From Desulfotignum sp. (GTDB taxonomy: Bacteria > Desulfobacterota > Desulfobacteria > Desulfobacterales > Desulfobacteraceae), in contig JAGYOW010000001.1 in the NCBI GenBank assembly GCA_018399285.1, positions 1-64,000 on the forward strand: 64,000 nt of DNA. The letters run 5' to 3'. Below are positions 9,021-17,166 of the stretch, in pieces. Within the stretch, counting starts at the first letter, position 1; each line of letters starts with the position of its first letter. The notes under the pieces were generated by a model, which searched no databases, was not told the DNA's origin, and worked only from the letters and a program-made list of their open reading frames with translations. A program made the position numbers and the translations under genes.

Positions 9021-9864
9021 TTTATTTCCAGAAGCCGGGGAACCGGCCATCGAATGTCAAATCCCATGTTTTCCCAGCAGGCGGATCCCCGTATCCACAT
9101 GGGCTCCGGCCTGGGCCACCCGTGGGAATCATCTCCGGGCACCATGGGGATCTGCCGGGATCGGATCTTTCCAGAATGGATCGGGTGGGATAGGGTTCTT
9201 GACTTTGGCCAGAGGCCGCAGGTTCAGGTCCATGACAAGATTCAGGTATTTGATCAGATCCAGGTTCCGGTCGATTTTGGCAGCGATCTCCGGGAGCAGC
9301 ACCCGTGCGGCATAATCAGGATCATGGATACGCACCAGGTCGAAATGTCCCACCACAAACGGCCGGACCGCCTGGATCATCTCAAACCGCCGGTCAAAAT
9401 ATGCCAGGTACAGGTCTTTGACCGATCCGCAGGCACGGACCGCAGCTTCATAGGTTTGGGGGAATAATCAAAGCAGATGTTCACACATGGTACGGATCCC
9501 ACCAGATAATCCGGTGAAAACTGCTCGGAATTGCGGTGCCGGATATGGGGCAGATATCCTGGTAAAGGCTTCGGTTTCCATGCCGGCAAAGATCCGGATC
9601 CGGTCCGCCATTTCCGCTTGCACCTGTCGGACGGGTCAGTAAAAATAAGGCAAACCGCTGAACCATCAGGTTCACGGTCAGCCCTTGTTCAATCTCTGGG
9701 GTAATAGAAATTTTGCGTGCACGGGCGGGATATGCTCGGTGATCCCCACTTGTCTGAAACCTATTTGAATATACCGCAATGATGTCGAACAGCCGGTCCT
9801 GCATGGTGGCAGCAGAATTCACCGGAATGTCCGCCGTGAAGGGATATAGGCCCGAAAGTGTCAT
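9017..9864 (-). pseudogene. hisJ: PHP-family histidinol-phosphatase, frameshifted
   Basis: Fragments in different frames align along one HisJ-type PHP phosphatase. They are an N-terminal HGGHSGEFC metal-site-like block near 9830, GITEHIPP-like sequence near 9740, GYLPHIRH and SPDYLVGSV near 9500-9560, and a clean segment at 9180-9380 with RPFVVGHFDLVRIHDPDYA and IDRNLDLIKYLNLVMDLNLR. It ends DIRWPVPRLLEIK with a stop overlapping the trmJ start. The family dephosphorylates L-histidinol phosphate in histidine biosynthesis. At least five indels are needed. Since the encoded similarity is still strong, sequencing error is likelier than pseudogenisation. Confidence 0.7.
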
Positions 9865-10172
9865 GGACCGGGTTGTACCATTAAATGCGGCCAATGAAAA
9901 GAGGTTTCACACCTTCTCACATGCCGGTGAGGGTCAGTGCGATTTCCGGGTCCGTATTCGATGGTGGTCAAAGACCCGGTGTGAACCGATGACAAACAGG
10001 TGCACCACCCCCGTTCACCACTTTGCTGGATTAGCCGTTTTATGCAATACCTAACACTCAACCCTGTTTCTGCCACTTTCTTTCGCTCTGTAAAGCATAC
10101 TATCTGCTTGACTTATGATTTCGCTTTGCTTTCCCGACTAGAATTATTTCTCGGCTAATCCAATACTGGCCG

Positions 10173-11223
10173 TCAAGTAGCTTTCGTGGGCGATTTCTTG
10201 TTTGGCATATTGGGTCTCAATGAGCTTTCAACCAGCTTATTTGCTAAGTCTCTTGCCTGCTCAAGAGCGTGTCGCCCCACACCACGCAAATTCTTCTCCC
10301 TCCATACCTTGCACATATGTCGGCTTGGCCTATTGGCAAATTCCTTTAGCAATTTTCCCACCTTGACCAAGCATTTATCTCCGGATTGATGCCTATAGGT
10401 ATCATTCAACAATTTGAAATGGTCGAGATCTACTATAGCTAAACAAATTGGCTTTGGAGCCTGCAGCACCTTCTCGCTATTCTTCATGGAGGAATTCATC
10501 AAAGGCATCTGTCGGTTTGGAATTCCAGTAAGACCATCTATCCGAGCTAAGTTCTTTACTTTTTCTTCTGCTGTTTCGTTCCGTAATATTTGGTGTGATA
10601 TCACGAAGTAATTAATTCCACTTATTTGAAATGGGGTACGCGCATCATAAACCACCGATTTTCATCTGGACTATGACAGGGGTATTCGAAATAAAATATA
10701 GGTTCACGCTTTTCTATGACACCCTGATCCCGTCTCCAGCCTTTGTTCCAAAATCATCTCCCATAGCTGAAGCTTTGTCACATTCCGCTAAGTAATTCAC
10801 ACACCACTCCAGTCAACAACAACAACGCGAGCATTGTTGTTTCCAAAACCTTGCCCAACTCTTGTTTACAAATTGAATTTTTCCCATTTTATCAATAACG
10901 ACAATATGATCTGTAATTGAATCAAGGACTACTTTAGAAACTTAAACGAATTTTTCATATTCTACTCGCTTGATTGATGAGATATGCATAATTTTATGTG
11001 TTGTCTCTGTTTATCCTGTAGGTTTTGAATGATATTTGACCATATTGAAAACTAAAACCCTCAAAGATCCTTGCCCGAACCTGAATTTTACCAAACCTCA
11101 ACCATCTTGCTATCATTGGATTCCTTTCATATTCAACCATAATTCCCATATCATTGACAGTTATTCCCATGGTACTGAAAAAACTATGTATGTCCGGTAC
11201 CGGGTGTTGGAATCCTGAAACAT
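10173..11223 (-). pseudogene. PAS-GGDEF diguanylate cyclase, frameshifted
   Basis: Read across frames, this is a sensor with one PAS domain (from VVLDSITDHIVVIDKMGKI near 10900 to NRWFMMRVTPFQISG near 10640, ending in a PAC-like SHQ-N-ITER block) followed by a GGDEF domain (LARIDGLTGIPNR near 10540; LAIVDLDHFKLLNDTY near 10420). The GG(D/E)EF signature at about 10300 is split by an indel, and a YGGEEF-like reading needs a frame change. A possible start is ATG 11223 with AAGGAG upstream. The region is clearly more AT-rich than its neighbours, which could point to horizontal acquisition. Intact relatives make cyclic di-GMP; the state of this copy is uncertain. Confidence 0.6.
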
Positions 11224-11303
11224 TCTTTGACTCCTTGTTTGAAAAATGTGAATCCGCCATGGATTTTCAAACTGAACCATGCAGATCTGTCATGTCCTGC
11301 ATG

Positions 11304-12640
11304 TCACATGCCGGCCAGTGTCTTTTGGGTGGCCCCGTCCAGATATGACGTCAACAAACTACAGCCGCTGGATGATGTACAGCCGCTGGGCAGGCGGCTG
11401 GCCGTTTTCAGGCGGTAGAAATCATAGAGCACTTCCCGGGACGGTTTTCCAAATCGAAGGCATGCAGATAAATACCGCCTTTGGGAACGGGGGTGGGAAA
11501 TCCGGCCCTGACCAGGTCCAGCATGGATTGATGTGGGTGGGGGCAGGTGGTCGTCCATGATGAAATTACCCGTCATTTCGATTTTTGGAAAGGTGTGGTT
11601 GATTTCACCCATGCGGTCGAATGCCAGGCTCACTTTTTCTGCCGTGACGGGCTTTCCGATCTGGAACCAGGTGGCCTGGTCATGGGATTCCAGGCCGATG
11701 TTGATGTACGTGTCAAAGGGCAGGCGGTTCAGGCGTTTGAACAAGGTCATCATGTCTGCGTTAAGTAGAGAATCCACGCTGCCGAACAGATACATGCGTG
11801 GGGTCTTCATAAAGCTGTGGGCAAATCCGAACGCGTCATGACTCTGGCTGGCTGCAAACAGGATCAGGTCTGGGGGCGCACAAAGCATCGTGCTCTCCTA
11901 AAAAAAGCGCATTGTAATTGATCAGATCCGGCCCGTACAGCCGTTTCAATGCCTGGGATCTGTTGCTGGATATCGGTCCGGGACCGGGAGAACGGTTTTT
12001 TGTTTTTCACCTTGCAGAACCGGCATTTGTAAAGACACCCGTCAGCAATGGTCAACGGGATCAGGTTATAGTCGGAATGCCGGGCATCCGGGGCAGGACC
12101 GTGCCCTGGCGCCGCTGATGTCAAACAGATGATCTGCTTTTTTTTCCAGGTCCGGTTCATGGATGGATTTGGCTTTTCTGCCAGTCCGCAATCGGGTCCA
12201 AGTATGCCAGGCAATGCATCGGGAATGCTGGCCATCATGTCCTACAGGATGAACACAGGTCTGCGATAACGGGAAATTCAAATGGTTTGCCCCCCAGAAG
12301 GGAATTGAGGCATACATGAAATTGGGAAGATAATATTCGCCGATGTGGCTTCAACGACCCCGGAATAACCGCCGCTGGAATAATAGATCCAGTCGTTTCA
12401 CTTATCCGCTTGAGCCATCTGGATGGTGAAGCCAGTGGCGGGTTTTGGATCTGGCGTGTTTGATTTCATGGTTCAGGTTGAACTCCAGTATCATCTCCCG
12501 GGTTTCCAGGCGGGAAAAAATGCCGTATTTCACGGGGTAACTGACCTTGGCATATTCATTGTTTCCCGGATATTCAGAAAAATGGAAAGGTCATCGGTTT
12601 GATAGGCGGTTTCGGAAGTGTTGTTTTATAAGGATCTCTG
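11304..12640 (-). pseudogene. Radical SAM domain protein of unknown function, frameshifted
   Basis: The pieces read NNEYAKVSYPVKYGIFSRLE near 12530, YASIPFWGANHLNFPL near 12290, then ADGCLYKCRFCKVKN near 12030, whose CxxxCxxC binds the radical SAM [4Fe-4S] cluster. A long clean segment follows (11560-11880) with INIGLESHDQATW and EMTGNFIMDD. The protein would have about 440 residues. I recognise the fold class but not the substrate. The start is not defined because frames are broken. It lies on the minus strand, divergent from the queuosine glycosyltransferase-like gene. Confidence 0.55.
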
Positions 12641-12730
12641 ATCTGAAGCAAAAGAAATTCTGACCTTTTTATGGTTAACTCATTGCACGCCTTTATCACA
12701 AACGCTTCTTTAAATACCATTTAAGTATAC

Positions 12731-12736
12731 TATAAT
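12731..12736 (+). promoter_or_regulatory. Candidate -10 element
   Basis: TATAAT (12731-12736) sits in an AT-rich stretch with TATAC just before it. The best -35 at 17-bp spacing is CTTTAA, a poor match. It would start a transcript near 12743, covering the tmRNA-like segment and the glycosyltransferase gene. Confidence 0.4.
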
Positions 12737-12744
12737 CTTCAAAA

Positions 12745-12858
12745 GCCCCATGGCAATGATTTTTTCGACGGGCCCCCGGGTTCACCAGAGGTTGACCCGC
12801 CTCGTTAAAACAGGTACTAAAAGGCCTGAACCAACCACAGGAACAAAGGCGAACCACA
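12745..12858 (+). other. Segment resembling the 5' part of tmRNA
   Basis: The sequence contains TTCGACGGG at 12764-12772, preceded by TGATTTT, and CCTCGTTAAAA at 12800-12810. Both are conserved landmarks of the 5' half of bacterial tmRNA and occur in the right order, about 10 nt closer than usual. A TATAAT lies about 30 bp upstream. No tag-peptide reading frame, pseudoknots or CCA end can follow, because an intact protein gene starts at 12859. It may be an ssrA remnant, an assembly junction, or chance similarity. Confidence 0.3.
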
Positions 12859-13950
12859 GTGAAGATTCTTTTTCTGGAACCGTTTTTCGGGGGGTCCCAC
12901 CAGGATTTTGCCACGGGATTTTCTATGCATTCCCGGCATGAAATCACTTTGTTGACAATGCCGCCGGTGGCCTGGCGATGGCGGATGCGGACCGCTTCCC
13001 TGCATTTTTTGCAGAAAATCAAACAGGTCAGGGATTACGATCTGGTCTTTGCCACGGATATGATGGATGTGGCGCAATTCAAAGCCCTGGCCGGACCTGA
13101 TTGTCCGCCCCTGGTGTTGTATTTTCATGAAAATCAGATGTCTTATCCGCTTTCAGCCAGGGCACGGCAGCGAAAACCGGATATCGATGCCGGGTTGATC
13201 AATATCAATTCCGCCCTGGCTGCCGATCAAATATGGTTTAATTCACATTTTCATTTAACGGCATTTTTAAAGGAAGTCCGGCAGCTGATTAAACAGATGC
13301 CGGCCCCCCGGCCCAAAAACATGGTGGATCAGATTCAGAAAAAAGCCCGGGTCGTGTATCCCGGGTGCCGGTTCCCGTCCACACCGGACACGTTGGCTTC
13401 CGCTGCCCAGACACCTCCGCTGATTATCTGGAATCATCGCTGGGAGTATGACAAGCAGCCGGACCTGTTTTTCAAGGTGCTGGTGCGGCTCAAAAAAAAA
13501 GGCATCTTGTTTGGACTGGCCGTGCTGGGAGAAAAATATGATCGGTATCCGGCCGTGTTTGATCAGGCCAGAGAACGGCTGGACAATGAAATTCAGGTGT
13601 TCGGGTATGAATCCTCCCGAAAGGCATATGAAAAATGGCTGGCAGCAGGGCAGGTGGTGGTGTCCACGGCCATCCAGGAAAATTTCGGCATTTCCGTGGT
13701 GGAAGCGGTGCGGTTCGGGTGTTTTCCGTTGCTGCCCTGCCGGCTTTCCTATCCGGAACTTATGCCGGAAAAACTACACCCTGATATTTTTTTTGGCACG
13801 GAAAACCAGCTTGTGGAAAAACTGAGTTTTCATTTGCAGCAACCCCGTGCCTGTGAGGACAAGCGAAATGAATTGTCGCGGCATATGCAGGCATTTTCCT
13901 GGGAAATCCGGGCCTTTGAGTTTGATGATCTTCTGGAAACAATCACTTGA
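12859..13950 (+). CDS. GT-B glycosyltransferase with DUF3524 N-terminus (tRNA-queuosine alpha-mannosyltransferase-like)
   Basis: A 363-residue cytoplasmic protein with an N-terminal DUF3524 domain (about 1-170: ILFLEPFFGGSHQDF, PLVLYFHENQMSYP) and a C-terminal group-1-like glycosyltransferase half (about 185-360) with IIWNHRWEYDKQPDLFF and the donor-site block STAIQENFGISVVEAV. This architecture is that of GTDC1/QTMAN, the enzyme shown in animals to mannosylate queuosine in tRNA-Asp. Bacterial members are mostly uncharacterised, so substrate is inferred. It starts with GTG at 12859 with a weak ribosome site. The gene is intact, unlike those immediately upstream. Confidence 0.82.
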   Translation: MKILFLEPFFGGSHQDFATGFSMHSRHEITLLTMPPVAWRWRMRTASLHFLQKIKQVRDYDLVFATDMMDVAQFKALAGPDCPPLVLYFHENQMSYPLSARARQRKPDIDAGLININSALAADQIWFNSHFHLTAFLKEVRQLIKQMPAPRPKNMVDQIQKKARVVYPGCRFPSTPDTLASAAQTPPLIIWNHRWEYDKQPDLFFKVLVRLKKKGILFGLAVLGEKYDRYPAVFDQARERLDNEIQVFGYESSRKAYEKWLAAGQVVVSTAIQENFGISVVEAVRFGCFPLLPCRLSYPELMPEKLHPDIFFGTENQLVEKLSFHLQQPRACEDKRNELSRHMQAFSWEIRAFEFDDLLETIT

Positions 13951-13960
13951 GCAAAATTAT

Positions 13961-14031
13961 TTTGATCATTTGATCATTATTTTCCTTGACGCCGGAATCC
14001 GGCAGTACTATATTATGGTCAAATGATCAAA
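13961..14031 (+). promoter_or_regulatory. Promoter with paired palindromic operator upstream of the DUF134 gene
   Basis: TTGACG (13986-13991) and TATATT (14009-14014) are 17 bp apart. They are flanked by two inverted copies of a 13-mer: TTTGATCATTTGA at 13961-13973 and its exact reverse complement TCAAATGATCAAA at 14019-14031. Each copy contains the palindrome TGATCA. One copy lies upstream of the -35, the other over the likely start site, an arrangement suited to repression, possibly by the HTH protein encoded just downstream. Confidence 0.65.
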
Positions 14032-14043
14032 AAGGAGACGGCC

Positions 14044-14400
14044 ATGCCACGACCCAAACGACCCAGATATATCGATGCGGTTCCCCGGGTGACGGAGTTT
14101 ATCCCCCGGGGAACCGTGCCGGCCGAAGAAGTGATCCTGTCCCTGGAGGAGTTCGAGGCCGTGAGACTGATTGATTATGACGGCCTGGATCAGACACAGG
14201 CGGCCGATATCATGAATGTTTCCCGGCAAACCGTGGGCAGGATCCTTCGCGTCGGGCGATACAAGCTGGCCAAAGCCGTGGTGGCAGGGTGCCGTCTCAC
14301 AGTGTCGGGGGGATGTTATCACATCGATGATAACCGATCCGGCCGCGGAAGGCGTCGCCACAGAGGTGGGGGCCGGTGCGGCCGTTCCGACAGATCATAA
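14044..14400 (+). CDS. DUF134 family HTH DNA-binding protein
   Basis: A 118-residue protein. Residues 1-75 form a DUF134 domain: MPRPKRPRYID, then EEVILSLEEFEAVRLIDYDGL and the sigma-like helix-turn-helix TQAADIMNVSRQTVGRIL. The C-terminus is basic and Gly/Arg-rich with GGGRCGRSDRS. ATG 14044 is chosen because AAAGGAG lies 8 bp upstream; an in-frame ATG at 14023 lies inside the operator and lacks such a site. DUF134 genes often accompany small glycine-rich and NifX/NifB-like genes in anaerobes, and may regulate them. The palindromic operator directly upstream suggests autoregulation. The molecular target is unknown. Confidence 0.85.
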   Translation: MPRPKRPRYIDAVPRVTEFIPRGTVPAEEVILSLEEFEAVRLIDYDGLDQTQAADIMNVSRQTVGRILRVGRYKLAKAVVAGCRLTVSGGCYHIDDNRSGRGRRRHRGGGRCGRSDRS

Positions 14401-14426
14401 CCCAAACACATCAAGGAGGCGATATT

Positions 14427-14717
14427 ATGCCAGGATTGAACAGAAGAGGACCTGAAAATCAGGGTCCCATGACCGGTCGCGGCAGAGGGCTGTGTACTGG
14501 AAATGCCGGTTATGCCGGATACGATGCAGGATTCGGCCGGGGGTTCGGGCCGGGATTCGGCCGGGGCAGAAGATGGGCCCAGGGCGGTTTCGGCGGCAGA
14601 GGAATGGGACCCCGGGCGGTTGCTCCGGTGGTACCGGAATCCCCGGATGAACTGAAACAGCGGGCCGAATGGCTGGAATCCGAACTGGCTGCCATCCGGC
14701 AGCAGCTCAATGAATAA
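14427..14717 (+). CDS. DUF5320-type small glycine/arginine-rich protein
   Basis: A 96-residue protein starting MPGLNRRGPENQGPMTGRG, followed by tandem G-[FR]-G-R/P repeats (residues 22-70) and a predicted coiled coil at the C-terminus (about 72-95: PDELKQRAEWLESELAAIRQQL). The start ATG 14427 follows AAGGAGGCGATATT. It lies 26 bp after the DUF134 gene, in the same transcription unit, which closes with a terminator. Its function is unknown; the family recurs next to DUF134 and dinitrogenase-cofactor-like proteins in anaerobic bacteria and archaea. Confidence 0.8.
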   Translation: MPGLNRRGPENQGPMTGRGRGLCTGNAGYAGYDAGFGRGFGPGFGRGRRWAQGGFGGRGMGPRAVAPVVPESPDELKQRAEWLESELAAIRQQLNE

Positions 14718-14728
14718 CCACTCAACGT

Positions 14729-14768
14729 CGGCCGGGGCAGAAGAACATCTCTGTCTCCGGCCGTTTTT
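14729..14768 (+). terminator. Rho-independent terminator after DUF134-DUF5320
   Basis: A GC-rich stem (CGGCCGGGGCAGA pairing with TCTGTCTCCGGCCG, two interruptions) is followed by seven T residues. It ends the two-gene unit and separates it from the dehydrogenase gene at 14855. Confidence 0.85.
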
Positions 14769-14854
14769 TTCGTTTATTTTCCTTAACTTGTCCGTCCTGC
14801 TGTGGTATAGGATCATCCTGTAATATCAAATACGCGTGCCAGGCAGGAAAAAAT

Positions 14855-15871
14855 ATGACATATACGATTGCAATCAATGGATACGGCCGCATCGGCCGTT
14901 GTGTGGTCCGGGCTTTGTATGAATCCGGGCGTTTTCTGGGTCAATTGACACTTGGGGCCATCAACGAGATCGGCTGTTCCGACACCTTGTTTCATTTGAC
15001 CCGGTATGACTCCACCCATGGCCGGTTCCCCCTGTCTGTGGAAAAAGCAGGAAAAAACATGCGCATCGGGAAAGACGTCATCCATCTGTTTCAGGAAAAA
15101 AATATTGTCAATCTGCCCTGGAAGGATTTGAACATCGATGTGGTGCTGGACTGCACCGGGGTCTACAATGACCGGGAATCCGCTGCTTTGCATCTGCTGT
15201 CCGGGGCGAAAAAGGTGATTTATTCCCATCCGGCCAAAGATGAAGTGGATGCCACCATTGTGTTCGGGGTGAATCACCACACCCTGAAAAAAGAACACAC
15301 CGTGATTTCCAATGCATCATGCACCACCAACTGTCTGATTCCCATTCTGCATGTCCTGGATACCCATCTGGGCATCGAGAGCGGGGTGACCACCACCATT
15401 CATTCAGCCATGCATGATCAGCCGGTGATTGACGCATACAATAAAGACCTGCGCAAAACAAGGTCTGCCTTGCAGTCCATTATCCCGGTGTCCACCTCCC
15501 TGGACAAAGGTATTGCCAGAATTCTGCCGCACATGGCCGGCCGGTTTGAAACCCTGGCCATCCGGGTGCCCACCGTGAATGTGTCCATGATGGACATCAC
15601 GATGACGGTGAATACGAATACCCATGCCCGGCAGGTCAATGATCTGCTTGTGGCGGCCTCTCAAAACGCATTGTCCGGGATTCTCGGGGTCAGTGATGAA
15701 CAACTGGTGTCCTGTGATTTCAACCATGATCCCCGATCCGCTGTGATCGATCTGCCCCAGACCCGGGTGTCCGGCCGCCGTCTGGTCAAGGTTCAGGCCT
15801 GGTTCGACAATGAATGGGCTTATGCCAACCGCATGCTGGACACCACCATTGCCGCGCTTACCACCGCCTGA
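14855..15871 (+). CDS. GAPDH-family dehydrogenase, erythrose-4-phosphate dehydrogenase-like
   Basis: A 338-residue NAD(P)-dependent aldehyde dehydrogenase of the GapA/Epd superfamily. The Rossmann motif is INGYGRIGR (8-16), the catalytic Cys156 lies in ASCTTNC (154-160), and the general base His183 in TTIHSAMHDQP. The stretches SHPAKDEVDATIVFGVN and MHDQPVIDAYN resemble E. coli Epd (vitamin B6 pathway) more than GapA. Epd oxidises erythrose 4-phosphate to 4-phosphoerythronate; GapA oxidises glyceraldehyde 3-phosphate. Substrate cannot be settled from sequence reading alone. Single gene, convergent with cooC. Confidence 0.85.
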   Translation: MTYTIAINGYGRIGRCVVRALYESGRFLGQLTLGAINEIGCSDTLFHLTRYDSTHGRFPLSVEKAGKNMRIGKDVIHLFQEKNIVNLPWKDLNIDVVLDCTGVYNDRESAALHLLSGAKKVIYSHPAKDEVDATIVFGVNHHTLKKEHTVISNASCTTNCLIPILHVLDTHLGIESGVTTTIHSAMHDQPVIDAYNKDLRKTRSALQSIIPVSTSLDKGIARILPHMAGRFETLAIRVPTVNVSMMDITMTVNTNTHARQVNDLLVAASQNALSGILGVSDEQLVSCDFNHDPRSAVIDLPQTRVSGRRLVKVQAWFDNEWAYANRMLDTTIAALTTA

Positions 15872-15946
15872 CAAGGGGGAACCGCATTTTTTCAATGAAA
15901 GTGGCTGCCCCTTTGACAGGGGGGGATAATCGGTTTGATCCGCTTA

Positions 15947-16738
15947 TCAGGCGTTTGATCCGTCCAGAGCCATCAGCTTCCGGGCGATGCGGGCCACTTC
16001 TTCCGGAATATTGTCTGGATTGTCAAAGGGGCGGGTGCCGTCCCGGTCCGCCTGAATTATTTCATCCATTTCCGGCAAAAATCCCAGGATCGGGTAATCA
16101 GGCATGGATTCCCGGATCAGGGTCTTGTCCTGTTCAGAAGCGACCCGGTTGCCTAAGACCACAATGTTTTTGATTCCGATATCCTGTCCCAGTTTCCGGA
16201 TTTTGTCCGCTGCCACCCGGCTGCGTTTCCCCGGATTCACCACCACCACCAGCGCGTCCACGGATCCGGAAGTGGCCCGGCCCAGATGTTCCACTCCGGC
16301 TTCCATATCCATGACCACCACTTCATTGCGGGCCAGAACCAGATGATTCATCAGGGCTTTTAAAATGGTGCTTTCCGGACAGATGCATCCGGAGCCGCCC
16401 TGCTGAACCGTTCCCATGACCAGCAGTTTGACCCCGTCTTTTTCCAAAGAAAACCGGTCCGGAATATCATCCACTTTGGGATTGAGGGTGAAAAAACCGC
16501 CCATGGTGCCGGGTTTGGCACCGGTCCGTTCAGCAATCAGATCGGACAGTTCAGCCACCGGTGTGATGGGCTGGGTTTCATCGATGCCCAGGGCCGCAGC
16601 CAGATTGGCCACGGGGTCCGCGTCAATGGCGATCACAGCGCGTTCTTTGTCCAGCGCGGCAATGGTCCGGGCGATCAGACCGGTGACCGTGGTTTTGCCC
16701 ACCCCGCCTTTGCCGCCGAATGCCAGTTTTAAACTCAT
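15947..16738 (-). CDS. cooC: CO dehydrogenase maturation ATPase (CooC/AcsF family)
   Basis: A 263-residue MinD/ParA-like P-loop ATPase. The deviant Walker A GGKGGVGKTT is at residues 8-17 and the CooC-specific CxC pair is Cys118 and Cys120 (GSGCICPES), which binds a metal at the dimer interface in characterised homologues. The family inserts nickel into the C-cluster of CooS and/or matures acetyl-CoA synthase. It is the last gene of the CODH/ACS region on the minus strand, separated from acsE by mscS and a small gene. The start ATG 16738 gives an N-terminus beginning MSLKLAFG, standard for the family. Confidence 0.93.
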   Translation of the reverse strand: MSLKLAFGGKGGVGKTTVTGLIARTIAALDKERAVIAIDADPVANLAAALGIDETQPITPVAELSDLIAERTGAKPGTMGGFFTLNPKVDDIPDRFSLEKDGVKLLVMGTVQQGGSGCICPESTILKALMNHLVLARNEVVVMDMEAGVEHLGRATSGSVDALVVVVNPGKRSRVAADKIRKLGQDIGIKNIVVLGNRVASEQDKTLIRESMPDYPILGFLPEMDEIIQADRDGTRPFDNPDNIPEEVARIARKLMALDGSNA

Positions 16739-16759
16739 GAAAACAGTGCTCCTGTGGTA

Positions 16760-17056
16760 TTAGTTTAACGGTTTGAGAATCTGTCCGGTTTCATCCAGCA
16801 GAAAAACCTGATATTCGGTTTTTTCAGCAGTCGAAAGCAAATCCTCTTCAATTACGGCATGAATGTCATATTTTTCTTTGAACAAATCCTTGGGCAGTAA
16901 TTGAAAGCATTTCTGGGCATCCTGTTTGGTCTTGAATGCCGGCAAAAACTTTTCATTGGTTTTTTCATCGATGAATCCCAGTAATTTTTCAAATGGCGTA
17001 TCGGGATTCTGAACAATGACGTAATACCAGTTGTCATCAATATTTATACTTTCCAT
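16760..17056 (-). CDS. Hypothetical small acidic protein
   Basis: A 98-residue soluble protein starting MESINIDDNWYYVIVQNPD. It has alternating strand/helix character, an acidic composition and no cysteines, signal peptide or membrane segment. I do not recognise a family. It lies 21 bp upstream of cooC on the same strand, so it is probably cotranscribed with the maturation factor. A link to CODH/ACS assembly is possible only by position. Confidence 0.65.
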   Translation of the reverse strand: MESINIDDNWYYVIVQNPDTPFEKLLGFIDEKTNEKFLPAFKTKQDAQKCFQLLPKDLFKEKYDIHAVIEEDLLSTAEKTEYQVFLLDETGQILKPLN

Positions 17057-17166
17057 GCCAGTCAGTCCATTTTTAAGGGTTGATAGGATTTGAATATAAG
17101 GGTGAATTGCATAAAATAAAGGGAACCCACACAGATATTCCTTAGATTGAGTGCCACAGCCCCGGC

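Noticed and set aside
8290-12640. Degraded genomic island or prophage remnant
   Set aside because: No integrase, transposase, phage gene or flanking repeat was seen. The broken genes are ordinary housekeeping types with overlapping starts and stops, which fits sequencing error better.
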